Of a stretch of 18,919 bases of DNA, positions 1-6,200 are shown piece by piece (position 1 is the stretch's first letter; every line of letters begins with the position of its first letter). This DNA is from Nitrospirota bacterium. GTDB lineage: Bacteria; Nitrospirota; Thermodesulfovibrionia; UBA6902; BMS3Bbin08. Made by a program: the position numbers and the translations under genes. The stretch is from contig JACQXH010000053.1 in NCBI GenBank assembly GCA_016208845.1, positions 1-18,919 of the forward strand, in the 5' to 3' direction. The notes under the pieces are model-generated. The model saw nothing but the letters and a program-made list of their open reading frames with translations. It did not search any database and was not told where the DNA came from.

Positions 1-903
1 CAGATCTCCCACATCCATAAGTTCCAGTGAAAATCTGAGGTCAGGCTTGTCAGTGCCGAATCTCTCCATGGCTTCGGCGTAAGTGAGACGCGGAAACGGG
101 TCTTTGAATTCCAGCCCCATTACATTCAAAAAAATCTTCTTCATCATTTCTTCAACGAGGGACATCACATCCTGTCTTTTTACAAAAGACATCTCCATAT
201 CCACCTGTGTAAATTCAGGCTGCCGGTCTGCCCTCAGGTCTTCATCCCTGAAGCATTTCACTATCTGATAGTATCTCTCAAAGCCTGACACCATAAGTAT
301 CTGCTTAAAAAGCTGTGGTGACTGCGGAAGGGCGTAGAACTGTCCCGGATTGGTCCTGCTCGGCACAAGATAATCCCTTGCTCCTTCAGGTGTGCTCTTT
401 GTGAGAACAGGCGTCTCTATCTCCAGAAAACCGATAGAATCAAGGTACTCTCTGACCGACTTGGTTGTTTTATGCCTGAGTATGATATTTTTTTGTATCA
501 CCGGTCTTCTGAGGTCCAGATATCTGTGTTTTAGCCGTAAAAATTCCGAGGCATCGGTGTCATCTTCTATCATGAATGGAAGCGGCTTGCACTCATTGAG
601 GATAGTAAGCTGTTTTACTACTAACTCAATCTGTCCTGTTGGGATAGATGGGTTCTCAGTGCCTTGCGGTCTTTTTCTCACCTCTCCCTCGATCTCCAGC
701 ACATACTCATTGCGTATTTCATGCGCTCTTTCGTGGACCTCGGCGCCGATCTCAGGGTTAAAGACAACCTGCACAACGCCGCTCCTGTCCCTCAGATCAA
801 TAAATATAAGTCCGCCATGGTCCCTGCGCCTGTTGGTCCAGCCGCGGGTTGTTATGGCTGAGCCTATATCAGATTCCCTTATTTCACCGCATCGTTTATT
901 CAT
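1..903 (-). CDS. aspS: Aspartyl-tRNA synthetase, N-terminal 301 residues (cut by window edge)
   Basis: The enzyme charges tRNA with aspartate in the cytoplasm. Visible are the N-terminal OB-fold anticodon-binding domain (about residues 1-110) and the start of the class II catalytic domain, with motif 2 around residues 218-233 (FRDEDLRADRQPEFTQ) and the TPEGARDYLVPSR stretch near 171. Bacterial AspRS is near 590 residues, so roughly half is present. The ATG at 903 has a CAGGAG ribosome site 7 nt upstream (complement of 911-916). His29 in RRRDHGG and Gly81 in PQGTENP match the residues that mark non-discriminating AspRS (His31 and Gly82 in Pseudomonas aeruginosa). By inference this enzyme may also load Asp on tRNA-Asn for GatCAB. 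It lies 107 nt downstream of rluB on the same strand, and the two are probably co-transcribed. Confidence 0.97.
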   Translation of the reverse strand, partial: MNKRCGEIRESDIGSAITTRGWTNRRRDHGGLIFIDLRDRSGVVQVVFNPEIGAEVHERAHEIRNEYVLEIEGEVRKRPQGTENPSIPTGQIELVVKQLTILNECKPLPFMIEDDTDASEFLRLKHRYLDLRRPVIQKNIILRHKTTKSVREYLDSIGFLEIETPVLTKSTPEGARDYLVPSRTNPGQFYALPQSPQLFKQILMVSGFERYYQIVKCFRDEDLRADRQPEFTQVDMEMSFVKRQDVMSLVEEMMKKIFLNVMGLEFKDPFPRLTYAEAMERFGTDKPDLRFSLELMDVGDL

Positions 904-910
904 TAATTAA

Positions 911-916
911 CTCCTG
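911..916 (-). promoter_or_regulatory. Ribosome binding site of aspS
   Basis: On the minus strand CAGGAG lies 7 nt before the ATG at 903. It fixes the aspS start and is one of the stronger Shine-Dalgarno sites in the window. Confidence 0.7.
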
Positions 917-940
917 ATGAATTAAATAATAATGGCAAAT

Positions 941-1008
941 ACTCAGGTAGATAGTCTGTAGGTATTTAGTCATTTAGCTAACAGACTAAAAGCCTAAACA
1001 ACCTGAGT
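941..1008. repeat. Nested inverted repeat, dispersed element copy 1
   Basis: An outer pair of perfect 8-bp arms (ACTCAGGT at 941-948, ACCTGAGT at 1001-1008) encloses a second perfect 8-bp pair (TAGTCTGT at 952-959, ACAGACTA at 981-988). The element begins 2 nt after the rluB stop codon. A closely related stretch follows purL at 6061-6105, sharing 'TAGTCTGTAGGTATTTAGTC' and then TTTAGCT. It has no T-tract like a standard terminator. The role may be a 3'-end mRNA structure or a dispersed element. It is the main content of the rluB-aspS spacer (904-1010). Confidence 0.7.
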
Positions 1009-1010
1009 AA

Positions 1011-1727
1011 TTATAATACTTCCTTTTTTAATCTTTTTATCTCCTCTAAAGTAAGCCGCCGGTGCTCACCCGGCTTCAAATCGCCGAGTTCGAGGCCGTC
1101 AATTTTAGTCCTTATAAGCCTCATCACAGAGTGACCCAGCTTCTCACACATCCGCCTTATCTGCCTTTTTCTGCCCTCATAAATTGTTATTTCCACCCAT
1201 GAGTTTGCCTCAGTCTTTTTTATTTTTTTTATCTTTGCAGGAGCGGTCAGGCCGTCTTCGAGCTTAATGCCTTTTTCAAATTTTTGAATGTCCTTATCCT
1301 CAAAGACCCCTTCGACCTTAACAAGATATGTCTTTGGTATCTTGCCTTTAGGGTGCAAAACTGCGTTTGTCAGTTCTCCGTCATTTGTGAGGAGGAGGAG
1401 CCCTTCTGAATCATAATCAAGCCTTCCTACAGGAAATACCTTGACCTTTACGCCTTTTAGAAAATCCCTGATCGCAGGCCTTCCCTCGGGATCGCTCATT
1501 GATGTTATGCATTTAACAGGCTTATGGAACATGAAATATGTCTTTGGCTCTAATCCCCTGATAAGCTTCCTGTCTACCTTTATGTGATCTCTTTCAAAGT
1601 CAGCCTTCATGCCGAGTATGGCAATTTTGCCGTTAACGGTGATACGGCCTTCAAGGATCATTTCCTCTGCCTTTCTTCTTGAGGCAATGCCGCATTTTGC
1701 AAGGATCTTCTGAATTCGCTCTTCCAT
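1011..1727 (-). CDS. rluB: 23S rRNA pseudouridine synthase, RsuA/RluB family
   Basis: The protein isomerises uridine to pseudouridine in rRNA. It has 238 residues, typical for the short RluB/RsuA enzymes. An N-terminal S4 RNA-binding domain (about residues 2-48, ending ILEGRITVNG) is followed by the RsuA-type catalytic domain. The catalytic Asp lies in the family signature GRLDYDSEGLLLLTNDGE near residues 101-118, and the EGRKRQIRRM motif sits near 188. RluB rather than RsuA is suggested by overall look only; RluE or RluF cannot be excluded. The ATG at 1727 lacks a clear Shine-Dalgarno sequence, but a good sigma-70 promoter lies just upstream. It is followed by aspS on the same strand and diverges from purL. 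Confidence 0.93.
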   Translation of the reverse strand: MEERIQKILAKCGIASRRKAEEMILEGRITVNGKIAILGMKADFERDHIKVDRKLIRGLEPKTYFMFHKPVKCITSMSDPEGRPAIRDFLKGVKVKVFPVGRLDYDSEGLLLLTNDGELTNAVLHPKGKIPKTYLVKVEGVFEDKDIQKFEKGIKLEDGLTAPAKIKKIKKTEANSWVEITIYEGRKRQIRRMCEKLGHSVMRLIRTKIDGLELGDLKPGEHRRLTLEEIKRLKKEVL

Positions 1728-1750
1728 AATATTATTAAACGAATTCTAAT

Positions 1751-1779
1751 ATTATCATAAACACATGGCTTTTTCTCAA
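1751..1779 (-). promoter_or_regulatory. Sigma-70 promoter of rluB-aspS
   Basis: On the minus strand -35 TTGAGA (complement of 1774-1779) and -10 GATAAT (complement of 1751-1756) are separated by exactly 17 nt. Each box matches the consensus at five of six positions. Transcription would begin near 1744, about 17 nt before the ATG. Confidence 0.55.
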
Positions 1780-1816
1780 ATTGGGCGGGTAAAGTATTTA
1801 GAAAATCTTTTTTATT

Positions 1817-1864
1817 CCCCCTTTACAAAGGTCGATATGACTCGTTCCGAGGGGATATAGGGGG
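1817..1864. repeat. Intergenic C-run/G-run repeat carrying an inserted 21-nt palindromic unit
   Basis: CCCCCT at 1817-1822 pairs with AGGGGG at 1859-1864. Between them, at 1831-1851, sits a unit made of two mini-hairpins (GTCG-ATA-TGAC and CTCG-TTC-CGAG). Removing it leaves a CCCCCTTTACAAAG-GGGATATAGGGGG block. A near-copy of the unit lies inside purL at 5248-5269. The rest of the 1728-1979 spacer holds the divergent rluB and purL promoters. Confidence 0.6.
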
Positions 1865-1907
1865 TTGTTTAAAATAATTTGAAGAACCATTGCACAATGT
1901 TATCCCG

Positions 1908-1936
1908 ATGACAGGATATTCTTAAAATGATAAAAT
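1908..1936 (+). promoter_or_regulatory. Sigma-70 promoter of purL
   Basis: -35 ATGACA (1908-1913) and -10 TAAAAT (1931-1936) are separated by 17 nt, each one mismatch from consensus. Transcription would start near 1943. I see no purine riboswitch-like structure in the short leader and no PurR-type operator that I can support. Confidence 0.5.
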
Positions 1937-1979
1937 AGGACTTCTAAAAAAACAATACCTGTCAAAGGAATGAATTCTA

Positions 1980-4900
1980 ATGAGCTTAATGCACTACTAC
2001 CGGACGCCTGTCCTTTCCGCAGTAAAGAAAAATGATCTCCTCTTAACACTGAGGCAGGGGATATCTGCTGACATAGAGGATATCCAGAGTGAGTATTGTT
2101 TTAATATAGAAACCAGCCGGCCGCTTTCAAACGATGATGTAAAAACTCTGTGCTGGCTTCTATCCGAGACATTTGAACCTGGGAATTTCTCTGATAAGAG
2201 TTTCTTAACCCGTCACCCGTCACCCCTGCCTGCCGGACAGGCAGGCGTCACCAGTCACTGTCTTTTGGAAGTCGGTCCCCGCATGAACTTTTCAACAGCA
2301 TGGTCCACAAATGCGGTTGCGGTCTGCCATGCCTGCGGCCTCACACAAATCAAACGCATTGAGCGTTCGAGGAGATATAAGCTGATAATGGGTCAAGGGG
2401 TCAGAAATCAAGGGGCCAAGGGGCAAGGAACAGATGAGCTTTACCCGTTACTCGTTACGCGTCACGCGTCACTTTTTTACGACAGAATGACCGAATGCCC
2501 ATACACTGAACCTCTTCAGACATTTGAGACCGGCATAAGGCCGGAACATTTTTATGAAGTGCCGTTAATAGAGAACGGCAGATCTGCCCTGGATAAGATC
2601 AATAAGGAGATGGGGCTGGGTCTTGATGATTGGGATATTGATTACTATTACAATTTATTTGTGAATGATATAGGCAGAAACCCGACCAATGTTGAATGCT
2701 TTGACCTGAGCCAATCCAACAGCGAGCATTCAAGGCACTGGTTCTTCAGGGGAAGGCTTGTCATTGACGGCAAAGAAGCTCCTCGTACCCTTATGGATAT
2801 TGTTAAACAGCCGTTCAGGTCCAATCCCAAAAACAGCGTTATTGCATTTAAGGATAATTCCAGCGCTATTAAGGGATACAAGGTGTGGACGATATTTCCG
2901 GAATACCCGGGAAGACCTTCACGTTTGATAAGGACTGCGCCTGAATATCATCTTACTTTAACTGCAGAGACCCATAATTTTCCAAGCGGCGTTGCGCCTT
3001 TCCCCGGAGCTGAGACAGGCACAGGAGGAAGGATAAGGGATGTCGAGGCAGTGGGAAGAGGCGGTCTTGTGATCGCAGGTACAGCGGCATATTGTGTCGG
3101 CAATCTCTTTATCCCCGGGTATGAAATGCCATGGGAGGATCCTTCTTTTATATATCCTGCAAATCTGGCGAGCCCTCTTGATATTGAGATCCAGGCCAGC
3201 AATGGCGCTTCTGATTATGGGAATAAGTTCGGCGAACCCCTTATTCAGGGCTTTACGCGCTCATTTGGGATGAGGCTTCCAAACGGCGAACGCAGCGAGT
3301 GGTTAAAGCCGATAATGTTTACCGGCGGCGCCGGGCAGATGGACGCAGGGCACATTGAGAAAGACTCTCCTGAGAAGGATATGCTTGTGGTCAAGATCGG
3401 CGGGCCTGCGTACAGGATCGGCATTGGCGGCGGCGCTGCGTCAAGCATGATACATGGTGAAAACGTGCCGGAGCTTGACTTTAACGCGGTCCAGCGCGGC
3501 GACGCGGAGATGGAGCAGAAGATGAATAGAGTTATTCGAGCCTGCGTGGAGATGGCAGACAGGAACCCCATCGTCAGCATACATGATCAGGGAGCAGGCG
3601 GAAACTGCAATGTGGTAAAGGAAATTATATATCCTGCAGGGGCAAAGATCGAGGTCAGAAAGATACAGATCGGGGACAACACGCTTTCAGTGTTAGAGAT
3701 ATGGGGCGCAGAATATCAGGAGCAGAACGCCCTGCTCATAAGACCGGCGGATATTGACATGTTTCAGGATTTGTGCCTTAGGGAAAAGGTCACATGTGCA
3801 ATAATCGGGCAGATAACAGGAGACGGCTATATTGTCCTTCATGATGAAACTGACGGCAGTACGCCTGTAAACCTGAATTTAGAAAAAATACTTGGAGACA
3901 TGCCGCAGAAGACCTTTCATCTGAACCGCTCAGAAACCAGACTGGAGCCGTTCAAATTACCGGAAGCTCTCACAGTAAAAGAGGCGCTCAGCAGAGTGCT
4001 TAGACTTCTTTCAGTGGGTTCAAAGAGATTTCTTGCCAATAAAGTTGACAGGAGCGTTACAGGGTTAATAGCTCAGCAGCAATGTGCAGGGCCGCTTCAG
4101 CTTACAGTGTCAGATGTTGCGGTTATCGGTCAGAGCCATTTCAGCCTTACAGGCGTTGCAATATCAATTGGAGAACAGCCAATAAAAGGATTGATAAACC
4201 CTGCTGCCATGGCCCGCATGAGCGTGGGTGAAGCCCTGACAAATATTCTTTGGGCCGGGATAAGCGCACTTGAAGACATAAAATGTTCAGGCAACTGGAT
4301 GTGGGCTGCAAAGCTTCCGGGAGAGGGCATTAAGTTATATGAGGCGGCAGTTGCGATGAGTGACTTGATGATCGAACTTGGAATTGCTGTTGACGGCGGT
4401 AAGGACAGCCTGTCAATGGCAGCACAGGCGCCGCGTTCACTGCAAGATAGCAGGACCGAAACAGTAAAGTCTCCCGGCACATTGGTTATATCTGCTTATG
4501 CAACATGTCCTGATATTACCAAGGTAATAACTCCTGACATAAAAAAGCCCGGCATGAGCAAACTGCTGTACATTGATCTGGGTAACGGCAAGAACCGGCT
4601 TGGCGGAACGTCTCTGGCACAGGTCTTTAACCAGCTTGGCAATGAATCGCCTGATGTGGAAGATCCTGCACTGTTGAAGCGCGCATTTAAGGCGGTCCAG
4701 GCGCTTGTGTCTGACGATCTAATTCTGTCAGGCCATGACAGGAGCGACGGAGGATTGATCGTGACCCTTCTTGAGATGGCATTTGCGGGCAATTGCGGGA
4801 TAGAGATAGAGGCAGGGGTCAAGGGTCAAGCCTGCCTGCCGGACAGGCAGGGGTCAGGGATCAGGGGTCAAGGTTTAGAAGACATAATACCAATGCTATT

Positions 4901-5624
4901 TTCAGAAGAACTTGGTCTGGTTATCGAATATTTACCAGAGAAAGAAGATGAGATTATTGCTGTTTTGAATAATTCATCTGTCCCGTATCAAATTATCGGC
5001 AGGTCTTTGCCGGATAAAAAAATAATTATTAATCTTGTCACGCATCACGCCTGCCTACCGGACAGGCAGGCATCACGCATCACGGTTTCAAATGAAGACA
5101 TGCGGGTTCTGCGCGATATTTGGGAGGAGACAAGCTACCGGCTTGACAGGCTGCAGGCAAATCCTCAATGTGTTGACGAGGAAAGGAAGGTCAATTTTGA
5201 CAGAAAGGCCCCGAAATACATTCTGAATTTCGATATGGAAGGGTCAAGTCGATACGACTCGTCTCCGAGGGTCAAGGGTCAAGGGTCAGGGATTGATGCG
5301 CAAATTCATCCTAATCCCCCCAAAATTGCCGTTATCCGCGAGGAGGGAAGCAACAGCGACCGTGAGATGTCATCTGCATTTTATGAGGCCGGATTTGAGA
5401 CATGGGATATAACAATGACAGACCTGCTTTCAGGGAAGGTCAGGCTCTCTGATTTCAGGGGGATAGCTTTTGTCGGCGGATTCAGCTACGCAGATGTGCT
5501 GGATTCGGCAAAAGGCTGGGCCGGTGTGATCAGATTCAATAAAAATATCTGGGAGCAATTCCAGGAATTTTATGATAGACCGGATACATTTACTCTCGGG
5601 GTGTGCAATGGCTGCCAGACATAA
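1980..5624 (+). CDS. purL: Phosphoribosylformylglycinamidine synthase (large single-chain PurL), main part before a frameshift
   Basis: The enzyme converts FGAR plus glutamine and ATP to FGAM, the fourth step of purine synthesis. This frame gives 1214 residues covering the N-terminal domain, the two AIRS-like synthetase halves (for example LTAETHNFPSGVAPFPGAETG near 322 and SIHDQGAGGNCN near 533) and the start of the class I glutaminase domain (KIAVIREEGSNSDREM near 1115). It stops six residues after the nucleophile Cys in GVCNGCQT. Homology continues in another frame from 5623, so about 20 codons (3n+2 nt) are missing at 5618-5623. Five repeat-derived stretches are inserted in frame, at about residues 77-93, 137-166, 945-965, 1021-1036 and 1088-1105. 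The start ATG has AAAGGA 10 nt upstream. Whether the break is real or an assembly error cannot be told from the sequence. Confidence 0.93.
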   Translation: MSLMHYYRTPVLSAVKKNDLLLTLRQGISADIEDIQSEYCFNIETSRPLSNDDVKTLCWLLSETFEPGNFSDKSFLTRHPSPLPAGQAGVTSHCLLEVGPRMNFSTAWSTNAVAVCHACGLTQIKRIERSRRYKLIMGQGVRNQGAKGQGTDELYPLLVTRHASLFYDRMTECPYTEPLQTFETGIRPEHFYEVPLIENGRSALDKINKEMGLGLDDWDIDYYYNLFVNDIGRNPTNVECFDLSQSNSEHSRHWFFRGRLVIDGKEAPRTLMDIVKQPFRSNPKNSVIAFKDNSSAIKGYKVWTIFPEYPGRPSRLIRTAPEYHLTLTAETHNFPSGVAPFPGAETGTGGRIRDVEAVGRGGLVIAGTAAYCVGNLFIPGYEMPWEDPSFIYPANLASPLDIEIQASNGASDYGNKFGEPLIQGFTRSFGMRLPNGERSEWLKPIMFTGGAGQMDAGHIEKDSPEKDMLVVKIGGPAYRIGIGGGAASSMIHGENVPELDFNAVQRGDAEMEQKMNRVIRACVEMADRNPIVSIHDQGAGGNCNVVKEIIYPAGAKIEVRKIQIGDNTLSVLEIWGAEYQEQNALLIRPADIDMFQDLCLREKVTCAIIGQITGDGYIVLHDETDGSTPVNLNLEKILGDMPQKTFHLNRSETRLEPFKLPEALTVKEALSRVLRLLSVGSKRFLANKVDRSVTGLIAQQQCAGPLQLTVSDVAVIGQSHFSLTGVAISIGEQPIKGLINPAAMARMSVGEALTNILWAGISALEDIKCSGNWMWAAKLPGEGIKLYEAAVAMSDLMIELGIAVDGGKDSLSMAAQAPRSLQDSRTETVKSPGTLVISAYATCPDITKVITPDIKKPGMSKLLYIDLGNGKNRLGGTSLAQVFNQLGNESPDVEDPALLKRAFKAVQALVSDDLILSGHDRSDGGLIVTLLEMAFAGNCGIEIEAGVKGQACLPDRQGSGIRGQGLEDIIPMLFSEELGLVIEYLPEKEDEIIAVLNNSSVPYQIIGRSLPDKKIIINLVTHHACLPDRQASRITVSNEDMRVLRDIWEETSYRLDRLQANPQCVDEERKVNFDRKAPKYILNFDMEGSSRYDSSPRVKGQGSGIDAQIHPNPPKIAVIREEGSNSDREMSSAFYEAGFETWDITMTDLLSGKVRLSDFRGIAFVGGFSYADVLDSAKGWAGVIRFNKNIWEQFQEFYDRPDTFTLGVCNGCQT
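2211..2259 (+). repeat. In-frame repeat insertion 1 in purL: CGTCACC units with a 21-nt palindrome
   Basis: Units of the form CGTCACC flank a hairpin at 2225-2245 with arms CCTGCCTG and CAGGCAGG and loop CCGGA. It is translated as RHPSPLPAGQAGVTSH, between FSDKSFLT and the conserved LLEVGPRMNFSTAWST, where family members have no such segment as far as I recall. Confidence 0.75.
2389..2473 (+). repeat. In-frame repeat insertion 2 in purL: GGGTCAA-like then GTCACGC-like units
   Basis: A run of degenerate GGGTCAA/GGGGCAA units (2391-2430) is followed, after a short unique piece, by CGTTACTCGTTACGCGTCACGCGTCAC-type 7-nt units (about 2447-2472). It is translated in frame as a Gly/Gln-rich stretch followed by LLVTRHAS. 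No palindrome is inserted here. Confidence 0.7.
4814..4872 (+). repeat. In-frame repeat insertion 3 in purL: GGGTCAA units with a 21-nt palindrome
   Basis: GGGTCAAGGGTCAAG precedes and GGGTCAGGGATCAGGGGTCAAG follows a perfect hairpin at 4831-4851 with the same sequence as that at 2225-2245. It is read in another frame here, giving ACLPDRQG instead of LPAGQAG. Confidence 0.75.
5037..5085 (+). repeat. In-frame repeat insertion 4 in purL: GTCACGCATCACG units with a 21-nt palindrome
   Basis: GTCACGCATCACG lies before and CATCACGCATCACG after a hairpin at 5050-5070. It differs by one base (G to A in the left arm) from the copies at 2225 and 4831. The translation is VTHHACLPDRQASRIT, in the middle of the synthetase half. 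Confidence 0.75.
5241..5293 (+). repeat. In-frame repeat insertion 5 in purL: GGGTCAA units with a 22-nt twin hairpin
   Basis: GGGTCAA, then a 22-nt unit at 5248-5269 (hairpins GTCG-ATA-CGAC and CTCG-TCTC-CGAG), then GGTCAAGGGTCAAGGGTCAGGG. The unit is nearly identical to 1831-1851 upstream of purL. The insertion lies in the linker just before the glutaminase domain. Confidence 0.75.
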
Positions 5625-6042
5625 TACATCGGGACGGTTTGAGTCCAGATTTTCAACAGTTAAGATCCTGCCGGGCCCGTCAATAATGTTGAACGGAATG
5701 GAGGGCTCGGTGCTCGGAATCTGGGTTGCTCATGGCGAGGGCAGGGCATATGTCCCGGACACGGCCATTCTCAAAAAAATAGAAGATCAGAAGTTAGCGC
5801 CTGTTCGTTATGTTGATGACAATAACGAGATCACATCAAGGTATCCTTTTAACCCGAACGGCTCGGAGTCAGGCATTGCCGCTCTATGCTCTCCTGATGG
5901 AAGGCACCTCGCTATAATGCCCCATCCGGAAAGGACGTTTCTGAAATGGCAGTGGCAGTGGATGCCTGAGGAATGGCAGAAAGATCTTGCGGCATCACCG
6001 TGGCTTAAAATGTTTCAGAATGCCCGGAAATGGTGTGGATAG
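5572..6042 (+). CDS. purL: PurL C-terminal glutaminase fragment after the frameshift
   Basis: From NTSGRFESRFS (codons from 5623) this frame continues the PurL glutaminase domain. It shows VAHGEGR, the PNGSESGIAALCSPDGRH stretch and the catalytic His-Glu in MPHPERTF, and ends NARKWCG as in other PurL proteins. The upstream 17 codons (MIDRIHLLSGCAMAARH) are out-of-frame translation of the sequence coding for EFYDRPDTFTLGVCNGC. They do not belong to the family, so the ATG at 5572 is only a formal start. Alone the fragment lacks the nucleophile Cys, which lies in the other frame. It is best read as the tail of one broken purL covering 1980-6042. Confidence 0.85.
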   Translation: MIDRIHLLSGCAMAARHNTSGRFESRFSTVKILPGPSIMLNGMEGSVLGIWVAHGEGRAYVPDTAILKKIEDQKLAPVRYVDDNNEITSRYPFNPNGSESGIAALCSPDGRHLAIMPHPERTFLKWQWQWMPEEWQKDLAASPWLKMFQNARKWCG

Positions 6043-6060
6043 ATAAAGTAAATAGGTGTA

Positions 6061-6105
6061 TAGTCTGTAGGTATTTAGTCGTTTAGCTGACAGACTACAG
6101 ACTAA
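6061..6105. repeat. Dispersed inverted-repeat element copy 2, after purL
   Basis: TAGTCTGT (6061-6068) pairs with ACAGACTA at 6090-6097, and a second ACAGACTA overlaps it at 6097-6104, followed by a shorter TAGACTA. The block matches 952-988 almost base for base. Both copies begin within about 20 nt of a stop codon, of rluB and purL respectively. The remainder of the 6043-6182 spacer holds only the probable purF promoter. Confidence 0.65.
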
Positions 6106-6141
6106 TAGACTAAACAATCTGAGTAGAGTAGTTGCAGAAAA

Positions 6142-6150
6142 TGTTATACT
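6142..6150 (+). promoter_or_regulatory. Possible extended -10 promoter of purF
   Basis: TGTTATACT fits the extended -10 form TGnTATAAT with one mismatch. No recognisable -35 lies 16-18 nt upstream, as is common for extended -10 promoters. The start would be near 6157, giving a leader of about 44 nt. Confidence 0.35.
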
Positions 6151-6200
6151 AAGTTGTTCTCCCCCGTAGAAATTCATTTTTTGTGAAAAAGGAGATATCA

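Noticed and set aside
2648..4822. Several minus-strand ORFs of 77-116 codons inside purL
   Set aside because: They are shadows of a strongly conserved plus-strand gene and show no recognisable domain or ribosome site.
2211..5293. CRISPR array in the purL repeats
   Set aside because: Units are 7 nt or single 21-nt palindromes without regular spacers, scattered through an open coding frame.
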